Source: Verrucomicrobiota bacterium
Lineage (GTDB): Bacteria; Verrucomicrobiota; Kiritimatiellia; UBA8416; JABMPJ01
Length of the DNA stretch: 64,000 nucleotides
NCBI GenBank assembly: GCA_018648805.1
Contig: JABGQM010000002.1
Span: 62,001-126,000, forward strand
Direction of reading: 5' to 3'
Under the pieces are notes generated by a model. That model did not search any database. It was not told where the DNA came from and worked only from the letters and a program-made list of their open reading frames with translations. The translations under genes and the position numbers were made by a program. Every line of letters starts with the position of its first letter. Within the stretch, counting starts at the first letter, position 1. This document shows, piece by piece, positions 47,094 through 55,690 of the stretch.

Positions 47094-49568
47094 TTAAGCA
47101 CCCTCGTGCAGCTCCGCGTAGATTTCGCGAGCCAGGCTCGCCATGGTGTAAGGCTTCTCGATGTAGCGCATCACGCCGACATCGCGCATGCGGCGGATGG
47201 TATCCAAATCCGCGAAACCGCTGGCCACGACGGCCTTCAGGTCCGGCTGGATCGCCGCCAGCTTGACATAGGTCTCCTGGCCATCCATACCACGCGGCAT
47301 GATCATGTCCAACAGGACTAGATCGACCGGATGCGTCTCCAGGTGCGTCACGGCCTCTTCGCCACTGGCCGCGGTTTCCGCCCGGTAGTTCAGGCGCTGC
47401 AGGATATGCTGCGCAATCAGGCGCTGGGCCGGCTCATCATCGACCACGAGGATATGTTCACCCCCGCCTTCAAATTGACGGGCCCTTTCTGTTTCGCTCG
47501 TATCCGGCACGCGCATACGCGTGGCAGGCAGGTAGAATGCGAAGGTGGTTCCATCATCACGGCTCGACACGTCGACGTAGCCACCATGGTCATGTACGAT
47601 ATTCCAGATAACGGTCAAGCCAAGCCCCGTGCCGCCCCACCCCATCACTTTGCGCGTATAGAAGGGATCAAAAATACGCGGCAGATCGTCTTTGGAAATC
47701 ATGGTGCCCGAGTCGGTGACCGTCAACACAACATACTCGCCGGCCGCAATTTCTTCGAAGCCCCGTAGCGGCAGTTCGACATAGCGGTTTTCAGTCTTCA
47801 CCCGTACACGTCCATCCGGACCGGCCGTTTCGACCGCATGCTTGATCAGGTTGGCCACGGCCGAACGCAGCCGCAGCGGCGAACAGGTGATGCCCAGCAC
47901 CCCGGCATCGACATCCACTTTGATCTCAACCCCCGGGTAGCGCCGCAGCAGATCGGCATGTTCTCCGGAAGCGAGGTATTCATTGAGGATGCGTGACAGG
48001 CTACCGGGAATCAGGGTCGTTTCCATACCGCGCGACAGCCCGGCCATATCCTTCACGACGGCGGCCGCGCGGAACCCACTCTCGCGAATGGTCTCGAGCG
48101 GCGCACGCAGCTCACTCTCCGCCGGCAGATCCAACAGCAGGAGGTCCGGGTAGGATATCACCCCCGAGAGAATGTTGTTGAGATCATGCGCAACCCCGCC
48201 GGCCAGAAGATTCAAGGCCTCCATCTTCTCAGCGCGTCCCAGGCGCTCGCGCAGGACCTCGCGTTCCTTTTCGGCATCTTTGAGCGACTGGATATTGCGA
48301 CCCACACCAATCGTAGCGACCAGGGCACCGTCAGCATCCACGACGCCCTTGCCGCGCCAGGCAATCCACTGCCAGCCTTTGCACGTCTCGGCGCGCTGTT
48401 CCACGTAGGAGATGTACGGCGGCATCTGCAGCGCCTGCAGCGAGGCCTCGGTAGCCGCACGATCCTCCTCGTGCACCATGGGCAGAAACGACTCGCCCAG
48501 CAGTTCATCTTCGCTCTTGCCGAAAACGCGACAGTACTCAGGGCTGACATAGCGCAGGCGCCCTTGCGCATCCGTCCTGACCACCATGTCGCCGGCGTGG
48601 TCCACCAGCAAACGGTACTTCTCTTCCGATTCCCGCAGAGCATCCTGAGCGTGCCGGCGCTCCATGATCACCACCGAGAGCAGCGCGATCGGCGTCAGGC
48701 AGAGCAGCAGAAACGCCTGCAGATCGAGAACCGAGTGCACTTGCAGATCGCCGGCAAAAGGGCCATGCCCGCGCGAGGCGTTCCACACAGCCAGCAGGGC
48801 AATCGTGAGTCCGCACCCGAAGCAGTAGCGGGGGCCCAGGCGTACGGCCGCCCAGACGAGCAGGGGTATGGGCAGGTAGTAGAGCGAGTGGAAGTGTTTG
48901 AGCTGGGACGGCTCATGCCGAAACAGGGTGAGTCCCACCACCACCAGCGAGGCCGCCACGGCCAGCCGCTCACCCCACCCCACTTCTGGCCGCGTCCGAC
49001 GTTGACCGCCTGCCACGCCGAACAGCACCACCAGCAAGGGGGTAAAGGTTATGTGCGTCAAGGCATCCGAGAGGAACCAGGTCCGCATGCCCAACCAGTA
49101 CTCAGGCTGGCCAATGCCGGCACCGGACGTCATGGCCCCCACGAACGAAGACGCAAAAGGAGCCACCACGACGGCCGCGGCAATGAACGCCAGCATCTCC
49201 GCCATGCGGTTGAACATGAGGGGACCGGACAAGACCGCGCGCAGCATGAAAGCGGCCAACAGCACTTCGGTGTAGTCGGCCAGCAGAAACAGCATGCTCT
49301 GGGTGACCGTCAGCCCCTGCGCAAGATCCGCCGCCAACTCGGCGGGGATCACCACCAGGAGGAAGCCCCACCAGCGGCGGCGTGGCTGCGTCAGGAGGGC
49401 TGTCAGGAGCACCGCATTGGGTGGCCATAAAGCCCCGATATTCTGATCCGGAAAACTGAGATAGAGGCCCAGGCGCGCGCCTACGTAGTAGAACACGGCC
49501 ACGAGCAGCAGCTGCACCCCATACGGAGCATCCGCCAATCGCTTCTGTATGCGCGCCCATTCCATCAT
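47094..49568 (-). CDS. Hybrid sensor histidine kinase: MASE1-like membrane sensor, PAS, HisKA/HATPase, receiver
   Basis: About 824 residues. Eight or so N-terminal membrane segments resemble MASE1 (ARLGLYLSFPDQNIGALWPPNAVLL). A PAS domain follows (EEKYRLLVDHAGDMVVRTDAQGRLRYVSPEYCRVFG). The phospho-acceptor is His461 in GGVAHDLNNIL. The ATPase keeps F box FDPFYTRK and G2 GTGLGL, but the N box reads NLIKHA (His577 for the usual Asn) and G1 reads DSGTMI (Met for the second Gly). The C-terminal receiver has the DDE pocket, LVLLDMIMP and EKPY. I prefer ATG 49568 with AAGGA upstream; GTG 49592 and ATG 49565 are possible. Signal unknown. Confidence 0.9.
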   Translation of the reverse strand: MMEWARIQKRLADAPYGVQLLLVAVFYYVGARLGLYLSFPDQNIGALWPPNAVLLTALLTQPRRRWWGFLLVVIPAELAADLAQGLTVTQSMLFLLADYTEVLLAAFMLRAVLSGPLMFNRMAEMLAFIAAAVVVAPFASSFVGAMTSGAGIGQPEYWLGMRTWFLSDALTHITFTPLLVVLFGVAGGQRRTRPEVGWGERLAVAASLVVVGLTLFRHEPSQLKHFHSLYYLPIPLLVWAAVRLGPRYCFGCGLTIALLAVWNASRGHGPFAGDLQVHSVLDLQAFLLLCLTPIALLSVVIMERRHAQDALRESEEKYRLLVDHAGDMVVRTDAQGRLRYVSPEYCRVFGKSEDELLGESFLPMVHEEDRAATEASLQALQMPPYISYVEQRAETCKGWQWIAWRGKGVVDADGALVATIGVGRNIQSLKDAEKEREVLRERLGRAEKMEALNLLAGGVAHDLNNILSGVISYPDLLLLDLPAESELRAPLETIRESGFRAAAVVKDMAGLSRGMETTLIPGSLSRILNEYLASGEHADLLRRYPGVEIKVDVDAGVLGITCSPLRLRSAVANLIKHAVETAGPDGRVRVKTENRYVELPLRGFEEIAAGEYVVLTVTDSGTMISKDDLPRIFDPFYTRKVMGWGGTGLGLTVIWNIVHDHGGYVDVSSRDDGTTFAFYLPATRMRVPDTSETERARQFEGGGEHILVVDDEPAQRLIAQHILQRLNYRAETAASGEEAVTHLETHPVDLVLLDMIMPRGMDGQETYVKLAAIQPDLKAVVASGFADLDTIRRMRDVGVMRYIEKPYTMASLAREIYAELHEGA

Positions 49569-49644
49569 GCGTTCCTTGCGCCACGCGGCCACTCGCCGCA
49601 GAAAACAGATGCAATGCCACGGGGAGTTCCGCTACGCTATCCCC

Positions 49645-50127
49645 ATGACACTTTCATCTCATGACCATTTCATGAACCTTGCGCTGAGGGAAGCCCAAAA
49701 AGCGGCCACAGCAGGCGAAGTGCCGGCCGGTTGCATCATTGTCAATACAGCGGACGACCGCGAGCTGCCGGTCGGGGCCGTGATCGGTCGGGCCCACAAC
49801 CAGACCGAGCTCCTGCGCGATCCGACAGCGCATGCTGAAATGATTGCGATCACACAGGCCGCCAGCGCGATTGGCGACTGGCGACTGACCGGAACGGCGC
49901 TCTACGTCACCAAGGAGCCCTGTCCCATGTGTGCCGGCGGCATCATCCTGGCGCGTATACCCACCGTGGTCTACGGGGTGCCGGATCCCAAGCGCGGTGG
50001 CGCGCTATCGGTCTTCAACATCCTGGACCACCCCAACCTGAATCACCGCTGCGAGGTCGTCACGGGGGTCATGGAAACCGAGTGCCGCGACATCCTGCAG
50101 TCGTTCTTCCGCGCGCGTCGGGGCTAG
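49645..50127 (+). CDS. tadA: tRNA-specific adenosine deaminase (A34)
   Basis: 160 residues. Deaminates the wobble adenosine of tRNA-Arg(ACG) to inosine. Zinc/catalytic motifs are complete: TAHAEM with His63 and Glu65, and EPCPMCAGGI with Cys93 and Cys96; NILDHPNLNHRCEVVTGV matches the family. It carries a short insertion (NTADDRELPVGAVIGRA) in the first strand pair. ATG 49645 chosen; ATG 49672 is an alternative. Divergent from the kinase gene. Confidence 0.94.
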   Translation: MTLSSHDHFMNLALREAQKAATAGEVPAGCIIVNTADDRELPVGAVIGRAHNQTELLRDPTAHAEMIAITQAASAIGDWRLTGTALYVTKEPCPMCAGGIILARIPTVVYGVPDPKRGGALSVFNILDHPNLNHRCEVVTGVMETECRDILQSFFRARRG

Positions 50128-50165
50128 CCTGATCATTCTTCAACGCACAGGACGGTGTCGTTTTG

Positions 50166-50257
50166 ACCACGGATTGCACGGATAAAACGGATGGCGCCCC
50201 GGCAGGCCGGGGCGGGTGGCGAAGCCACCCATCAGCGACATCCGTGTAATCCGTGGT
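50166..50257. repeat. 9-nt inverted-arm repeat with two compact inner hairpins
   Basis: Left arm: ACCACGGAT, TGCACGGAT, AAAACGGAT (50166-50192). Right arm: ATCCGTGTA, ATCCGTGGT (50240-50257). Inside are CCCCGGC-AG-GCCGGGG (50197-50212) and GGGTGGC-GAA-GCCACCC (50214-50230). It fills most of the 197-nt gap between convergent tadA and proS. The two tight hairpins look like a REP pair and may terminate transcription from both sides. Confidence 0.8.
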
Positions 50258-50324
50258 TATCCCCGTAAGGTCTAGCTTGTTCGTGTATCATGAAATGAGA
50301 CGACGAGTTCGCGGATAATTCAGG

Positions 50325-51851
50325 TTAGTACGACTTGGCGAAAGCCACGCGTCCGGAGCTGGGCTGACCACAGACGATGCAGGCCCCTTCGCCGCTCGCG
50401 GCGCGATCGGTCGGGATGCAGCGGATCGTGACCTTCAGCTCATCGTTGATCTTCTGTTCGCAGGCTTCCCCGTCACACCAGTGCGCCATGGCGAAGCCAC
50501 CATGCACCTCGGGCTTGTCCGCGTTGGCCGGCGTAAAGAACGCCACAAAATCATCCCACGCCTCTATGTCACGGGTATGGGCTTCCATGAACGTTCTGGC
50601 ACGCGCCAGGAGCGAGGCCTGGATAGCTTCGAGCAGGTCGGGAACGGCCGCCACAAACTCGTCCTTGGGCTGCCCATAACGCTCATTGCGTTCCTGATCG
50701 CGCCGGCCGACATAGACCGAACCGGCGGCCATATCACGCGGGCCCACCTCGACCGTAAGGGGGATGCCCTTCTTGACCCAGCTCCACCCCTTTTCGCCCG
50801 CATTCATGTCGCGTGTGTCCAGCTCCACGCCCAGCGGCCGGCCGCGGTAAGTCACGGCGCGCAGCTGCTCGGCCAGCGTCTCGCAGAAAGCCAGCACGCC
50901 CTCGCGCTCCTCTTCCTTGCGGTAGATCGGCAGAATAGCCACGTGCGACGGCGCCAGGCGCGGCGGAATCACCATGCCGTTGTCATCCGCATGCACCATG
51001 ATCAATCCGCCTATCAAGCGCGTCGATACGCCCCAGGAGGTCGTCCAGGCGTATTCGACCTCGCCTTCGCGCGATTGGTACTGGATGTTGGAGGCCTTGG
51101 CAAAGCTCTGCCCCAGGAAGTGACTCGTCCCCGCCTGCAGGGCCTTGCGATCCTGCATCATGGCTTCGATACAGAAGGTGTTATCGGCTCCAGGGAACCG
51201 TTCGCCGGCCGTCTTCTCACCGGTCAGGACCGGCACCGCCATGTACTCCTCGGCAAAGGTCTTGTAGACATCCAGGATCGTGAGGGTCTCGTCCCATGCC
51301 TCCTCGCGCGTCTCGTGCGCGGTGTGCCCCTCCTGCCACAGGAACTCAGCCGTACGCAGGAAGAGGCGCGTGCGCATCTCCCAGCGCACCACGTTGGCCC
51401 ACTGGTTGATCAGGATCGGGAGGTCGCGGTAGCTCTGAATCCACTTGGCATAGGTGGCCCCGATAATGGTCTCCGAGGTCGGCCGCACCACGAGCGGCTC
51501 TTCCAGCTCACCGGCCGGCACGAGGCCGCCGTCGGGCCCCGCTTCGAGACGGTGGTGTGTCACCACGGCACACTCCTTGGCAAAGCCCTCGACATGTTCG
51601 GCCTCTTTCTCCAGGAAGCTGAGGGGGATAAAGAGCGGGAAGTACGCATTCTTATGGCCGGTCGCCTTGAACATACCATCCAGACCATCGCGGATGTTCT
51701 CCCACACGCCGTACCCCCACGGGCGGATCACCATGCAGCCGCGCACGGCGCTGGTCTCGGCCAGTTCGGCGGCACGCACCACTTGCTGATACCATTCCGG
51801 ATAATCTTCGGCACGGGTCGGACTGATCGCTGTCTTCTGTTTTTTAGCCAC
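50325..51851 (-). CDS. proS: Prolyl-tRNA synthetase, archaeal/eukaryotic type
   Basis: 508 residues. Class II synthetase without the bacterial editing insertion. Class II motifs: motif 1 with MVIRPWGYGVWENI, motif 2 WANVVRWEMRTRLFLRTAEFLWQEGHTAHET, motif 3 GTSHFLGQSFAKA plus STRLIGGLIMVH. The C-terminus has a zinc-binding cysteine set (HWCDGEACEQ and ACIVCGQPS) and ends in tyrosine (FAKSY), as in ProRS type 3. Frequent in PVC and anaerobes. Divergent from the homocysteine operon. Confidence 0.96.
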   Translation of the reverse strand: MAKKQKTAISPTRAEDYPEWYQQVVRAAELAETSAVRGCMVIRPWGYGVWENIRDGLDGMFKATGHKNAYFPLFIPLSFLEKEAEHVEGFAKECAVVTHHRLEAGPDGGLVPAGELEEPLVVRPTSETIIGATYAKWIQSYRDLPILINQWANVVRWEMRTRLFLRTAEFLWQEGHTAHETREEAWDETLTILDVYKTFAEEYMAVPVLTGEKTAGERFPGADNTFCIEAMMQDRKALQAGTSHFLGQSFAKASNIQYQSREGEVEYAWTTSWGVSTRLIGGLIMVHADDNGMVIPPRLAPSHVAILPIYRKEEEREGVLAFCETLAEQLRAVTYRGRPLGVELDTRDMNAGEKGWSWVKKGIPLTVEVGPRDMAAGSVYVGRRDQERNERYGQPKDEFVAAVPDLLEAIQASLLARARTFMEAHTRDIEAWDDFVAFFTPANADKPEVHGGFAMAHWCDGEACEQKINDELKVTIRCIPTDRAASGEGACIVCGQPSSGRVAFAKSY

Positions 51852-51912
51852 GGCAAAACTCCCTGTTGGATTCAGCCGTGCAACCTACCCGTATCGCATC
51901 CTGAAAGCAATC

Positions 51913-51933
51913 ACGGATGACGGATGACGGATT
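51913..51933. repeat. Short heptanucleotide repeat between proS and the DUF39 operon
   Basis: ACGGATG, ACGGATG, ACGGATT in tandem (51913-51933), upstream of the operon start. Shares ACGGAT with the 9-nt family at 50166 but has a 7-nt period. Confidence 0.7.
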
Positions 51934-51988
51934 GACACGTGGCCCCCAGCGCGCAATGATTCCCCCTGTTGTCCAGGCAAGGGGAGCT

Positions 51989-53179
51989 GTGAAAACATAC
52001 GAGCAAATCAACCGTAAGATCGAGTCGGGCACGGCCGTTGTCATGACCGCCGACGAGATCATGGACTATGTCGACCGCAAGGGACTCGACGCGGCCGCCG
52101 CGGAGGTCGACGTCGTCACCACGGCAACCTTCGGCCCCATGTGCTCGTCCGGTTGCACGCTCAACTTCGGCCACTCCCAACCGAAGATCCGCATGACCGA
52201 GGCCTGGATCAATGATGTGCCGGCCTATACCGGCCTGGCCGCGGTAGATGTCTTTCTGGGTGCCACCCAGCTCCGCCATGCCGACCCGGCCAACATGGAT
52301 TATCCCGGCGAGTTTCGCTACGGCGGCGGCCATGTCATCGAGGACCTCGTCGCAGGCAAAACGCTCCAGCTCTTTGCCCTCTCATACGGAACCGACGAGT
52401 ACCCGCGGCGCGAGATCCGGACCTATTTCACGATCGACGACCTCAACCAGGCCATCATGGTCAACCCACGCAACTGCTACCAGAATTACAACGTGGCGAT
52501 CAACGACTCCGACACCACGCGCCACACCTATATGGGCCAACTGGAACCGAACCGGCGCAACGCCAACTACTGCTCGGCAGGACAGCTCTCCCCCCTCCTC
52601 AACGATCCACTCTACGAGACCATCGGCATCGGCACCCGCATCTGGCTGGCTGGCGCCCAGGGCCATATCTATGCCGAGGGCACCCAGCATGCGGGCCACT
52701 GTGAACGCAGCGGCAACGATGTCCCCATGGAAGGCGCCGGCACGCTCGGACTCACCGCAGACATGAAAGAGATGAACGCCGCGTTCATACGCGGGGCCAG
52801 TTTCCGCGGCTACGGGGTCTCCCTGGCGGTCGGGGTTGGCATTCCCATCCCCATTCTCAATGCCGACATTCTCAAGCGCACCTGCGTGCGTGATGCCGAG
52901 ATCATGGCACCGGTGGTCGACTACAGCCACGACTACCCCGAGAAGACCGGGCGCGTCCTCGCACACGTCTCCTACGCTCAGCTACGCAGCGGCGAGATCG
53001 AGGTGGAGGGCAAGCCCGTACGCGTGGGGTCGCTCTCCTCCTATCACAAAGCCCTTGAAATCGCGACGCTACTGGCCGATGAGATTCGACGTGGCGAGTT
53101 TCGTGTCTCTGAACCGCTGCGTAAACTGCCTGCCAACCGATCCATGCGGCCTCTCACCATTCGCCCGGAGCCGTCATGA
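51989..53179 (+). CDS. DUF39 homocysteine biosynthesis protein (COG1900, MA1821-like)
   Basis: 396 residues. In methanogens this family, with its ferredoxin partner, makes homocysteine from aspartate semialdehyde and sulfide, bypassing O-acyl-homoserine. Family features: KTYEQINRKIESGTAVVMTADEI, TTATFGPMCSSGCTLNFGHSQPKIRM with the conserved cysteine region, EFRYGGGHVIEDLVAGK, and GIGTRIWLAGAQGHIYAEGTQH. GTG 51989 is chosen because GGGGAGCT lies directly upstream and homology starts there; upstream in-frame codons overlap a heptamer repeat. Overlaps the next gene by ATGA. Confidence 0.92.
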   Translation: MKTYEQINRKIESGTAVVMTADEIMDYVDRKGLDAAAAEVDVVTTATFGPMCSSGCTLNFGHSQPKIRMTEAWINDVPAYTGLAAVDVFLGATQLRHADPANMDYPGEFRYGGGHVIEDLVAGKTLQLFALSYGTDEYPRREIRTYFTIDDLNQAIMVNPRNCYQNYNVAINDSDTTRHTYMGQLEPNRRNANYCSAGQLSPLLNDPLYETIGIGTRIWLAGAQGHIYAEGTQHAGHCERSGNDVPMEGAGTLGLTADMKEMNAAFIRGASFRGYGVSLAVGVGIPIPILNADILKRTCVRDAEIMAPVVDYSHDYPEKTGRVLAHVSYAQLRSGEIEVEGKPVRVGSLSSYHKALEIATLLADEIRRGEFRVSEPLRKLPANRSMRPLTIRPEPS

Positions 53180-53595
53180 GCGAAACCGTTACCCGTAAGC
53201 TGATGCTCTTCTTCCCCACCTGCGAGTGCGAGAAACCGATCATCTACCACCTCGTCAAGGACTACGACCTCGTCGTGAATGTCTTTCGGGCCAAGGTCAC
53301 CCCCAAGGAAGAGGGCTACCTCGTCCTCGATGTCACCGGTCAGGACACCAACATCACGCTGGCCCTCGATTACCTGCGCACCTTCAACATCACGATCAAC
53401 GACTCCGGCAAGGGCCTTACATGGGATGAGACACGCTGCTGCCACTGCGGCCACTGCGTGCCCTTCTGCCCCACCGGCGCCCTCTCGATCCCCGACCCCG
53501 CCACGCGCGAGGTCACCTTCGACAGCGACGCCTGCATCGAATGCCTGGCCTGTGTGCGGGTCTGCCCCTACAACGCCTGCGTCTCGACCTTCTGA
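53176..53595 (+). CDS. NIL domain plus 2x[4Fe-4S] ferredoxin protein (MA1822-like homocysteine synthesis partner)
   Basis: 139 residues. An N-terminal NIL domain (about 5-78, KLMLFFPTCECEKPIIYHLVKDYDLVVNVFRAKVTPKEEG) joins two [4Fe-4S] motifs: Cys88/91/94/98 (CCHCGHCVPFCP) and Cys120/123/126/130 (CIECLACVRVCP). In Methanosarcina the equivalent protein supplies electrons for the DUF39 reaction. Extra cysteines at 16 and 18 could take part in sulfur transfer. Starts within the DUF39 stop (ATGA). Confidence 0.92.
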   Translation: MSETVTRKLMLFFPTCECEKPIIYHLVKDYDLVVNVFRAKVTPKEEGYLVLDVTGQDTNITLALDYLRTFNITINDSGKGLTWDETRCCHCGHCVPFCPTGALSIPDPATREVTFDSDACIECLACVRVCPYNACVSTF

Positions 53596-53596
53596 C

Positions 53597-54304
53597 ATGC
53601 CTGCGGCCCCACGTGTCTATCGTGAATTTGTCCACCGCGAGGCCCGCTTCCGCATCTGCTGCGCGCAGTTTGAGGCCGTCACGGCCGCGATCATCGCCCT
53701 GCGCGAGACCCTCGGCGACTACCTGGCCCGCCACCCCCACATCCAACCCGCCTTTGTGCCGGTCGAGATGCCGCCCGATGCCCCACCCATCGCGCAGCGC
53801 CTGCATGCCGCCGCCACGGCCACGGGGGTAGGCCCCATGGCCGCCGTGGCCGGAGCCGTGGCCCAGGCCGCCGCCGAAGCGGGTATCGCCGCCGGGGCCG
53901 ACGAAGCCATTGTCGAGAACGGGGGCGATATCTATCTGCAGCTCAGCGCCCCGGCCACGATCGGACTCTACGCCGGCGATGCCGACATCGGGGCCGCGCT
54001 CGCCTTCGTGGTTGAGGTGGATCAGACGCCCCTCGCGATCTGCTCATCCTCCGGCGCCATGGGCCACTCCACCAGCCTGGGCCAGTGCGACCTGGCCACC
54101 GTTGTGGCCAGCGATGCCGCCCTGGCCGATGCCGCGGCCACCGACGCCGCCAACCGGGTGGCCGCCACAAGTGATATCGATGCCGCCCTCGCCCGGTTGG
54201 CCCGTATCGACGGCCTGCAGGGCGCCTTGATCGCCCAGGGCGACCGCGTGGGGACGATCGGCACACTCCCCCGCCTCGTCAGGCAGATTCCTCCGTCGGC
54301 GTGA
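53597..54304 (+). CDS. UPF0280 family protein (COG2122, MA1715-like sulfide assimilation factor)
   Basis: 235 residues. The COG2122 family has an ApbE-like fold and was linked in Methanosarcina (MA1715) to efficient sulfide use in the homocysteine pathway. Features: YREFVHREARFRICCAQFEAVT, GPMAAVAGAVAQAAAEAGI, VENGGDIYL, CSSSGAMGHSTSLGQCDLATVVA, and the C-terminal DAAATDAANRV. Starts 1 nt after the ferredoxin stop. Its last 26 nt overlap the convergent adenosine deaminase gene. Confidence 0.92.
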   Translation: MPAAPRVYREFVHREARFRICCAQFEAVTAAIIALRETLGDYLARHPHIQPAFVPVEMPPDAPPIAQRLHAAATATGVGPMAAVAGAVAQAAAEAGIAAGADEAIVENGGDIYLQLSAPATIGLYAGDADIGAALAFVVEVDQTPLAICSSSGAMGHSTSLGQCDLATVVASDAALADAAATDAANRVAATSDIDAALARLARIDGLQGALIAQGDRVGTIGTLPRLVRQIPPSA

Positions 54305-55514
54305 GCATGCGCGCGGCCAGCGCATCGTAGCGCTCACTCACCTGACGCACAAAGGCGCGCTTGGCGGTGTAGCTGCCTGGGAAAAAGCTCCCCTTGAAGC
54401 CGGCCACCACCAGGTTGCGAAACTGGTGCCGCGTCACGGGCAGGTTCTGACTGACCAACTCAAGCTCATCCGTCAGGGTCGTGTCGGAGACCAGCCGGTT
54501 GTCGGTGCAGATCGAGACCGAGAGGTTGTGCTCCAGCATACGCCGCAACGGATGGGCCGCCACCGAAGGAATCGAGGGCGTGGTCTGCAGGTTGCTGGTC
54601 AGGCAGACCTCCATCGTGATGCGCTGGCTGGCAATGTATTCGACCAGCTGCTCGGTGTAGAGCGGCGGGCTCTGCACCGAGGCATCCTGCACCATGTCGG
54701 CCGCGAACACGAAGGTCCCGTGCCCGATACGGTTGGTGTGACACTCCGTGATGGCCTGGAAGATCGACTCGGGACCGTAGGCCTCACCGGCATGCACGGT
54801 CTTTTTGAGGAAATGACTGTGCGCATAGTGATAGGCCTCCTTGTGGTAGGCGGCCGGATAGCCCGCCTCCTCGCCGGCCAGGTCGAATCCGACAATGGGC
54901 AGGCCCAAGCGGTCACGCAACCCGACGGCCGTGCGCGCCATCTCAAGCGACGCGATGGCATACACATCGCGCCGCGGGGCCCGTTCAAGCGCCGTCAAGA
55001 GTTGATGGTAGTGGGCGCCCATATGCTTGTTGAAGCGGCGCATGGCGCACACGATGATGCCGCACTCGAACGGTAGATCCGCGCCCGTCCGCACCGCCTC
55101 GGAAGTGTTGTGGGCCCGCTGGGCCCGCGCCAGACCATCCGCGACGGCTTGGATGGTTTGCTCCATCGAGAACCCGTCATGCGCCAGAAGCTGGGGGGCA
55201 AAGCGCACCTCCAGATAGCGGACGCCCTCAGCAAGATTGTCCTCTGCCAACTCACAGGCCACCCGCTCCAGGCCCTCACTCGTCTGCAACACAGCACAGG
55301 TGTAGGCAAAACCCGCGAGGTACTCACCCAGGTCCGCATAGCGCTCCTTGAAAACCAGTTCACGCAGACCCTCATCGCTGTAGGAGGGTAGCGTTACACC
55401 GCCCTCACGGGCCAGATCGACTAGGGTTTGCAGGCGCAACGATCCATCCAAGTGAACGTGCAGATCGGTTTTGGGGATGGCCTGAATAAAGGCGCGCGTG
55501 ATGTCAGTGGGCAT
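54279..55514 (-). CDS. add: Adenosine deaminase
   Basis: 411 residues. Zinc enzyme converting adenosine to inosine. N-terminal metal ligands His19 and His21 in TDLHVHLDGSL; HAGEAYGPESI carries the catalytic Glu partner; RIGHGTF; and EVCLTSN. The late motif is ICTDNRLVSDTTLTDE, with the TDNR form used by actinobacterial and related ADAs instead of TDDP. About 60 residues longer than E. coli Add, mainly around the substrate lid. Convergent with the UPF0280 gene. Confidence 0.93.
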   Translation of the reverse strand: MPTDITRAFIQAIPKTDLHVHLDGSLRLQTLVDLAREGGVTLPSYSDEGLRELVFKERYADLGEYLAGFAYTCAVLQTSEGLERVACELAEDNLAEGVRYLEVRFAPQLLAHDGFSMEQTIQAVADGLARAQRAHNTSEAVRTGADLPFECGIIVCAMRRFNKHMGAHYHQLLTALERAPRRDVYAIASLEMARTAVGLRDRLGLPIVGFDLAGEEAGYPAAYHKEAYHYAHSHFLKKTVHAGEAYGPESIFQAITECHTNRIGHGTFVFAADMVQDASVQSPPLYTEQLVEYIASQRITMEVCLTSNLQTTPSIPSVAAHPLRRMLEHNLSVSICTDNRLVSDTTLTDELELVSQNLPVTRHQFRNLVVAGFKGSFFPGSYTAKRAFVRQVSERYDALAARMLTPTEESA

Positions 55515-55617
55515 ACTTTTTCTCCCTTGTGAAGCTCCACGATAGCGTACGAGGGCCTATTTAGCAATATCTCCCTAACTTCAGCAACATACTTACAAAC
55601 TTAGTGCCCCTCGTCCC

Positions 55618-55647
55618 TTGACACTCGCTCACCCCCGCTACTAGCCT
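55618..55647 (+). promoter_or_regulatory. Candidate promoter of fhs
   Basis: Consensus TTGACA (55618-55623), 18-nt spacer, TAGCCT (55642-55647), about 43 nt before the fhs ATG. No riboswitch-like fold is obvious in the leader. Confidence 0.55.
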
Positions 55648-55690
55648 AATGCATTCGACACGAACCGGGCCCTCTACAAGGAAGACCACC

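Noticed and set aside
50481..51920. Open frame of 479 codons antisense to proS
   Set aside because: Opposite a clear class II synthetase; no domain.
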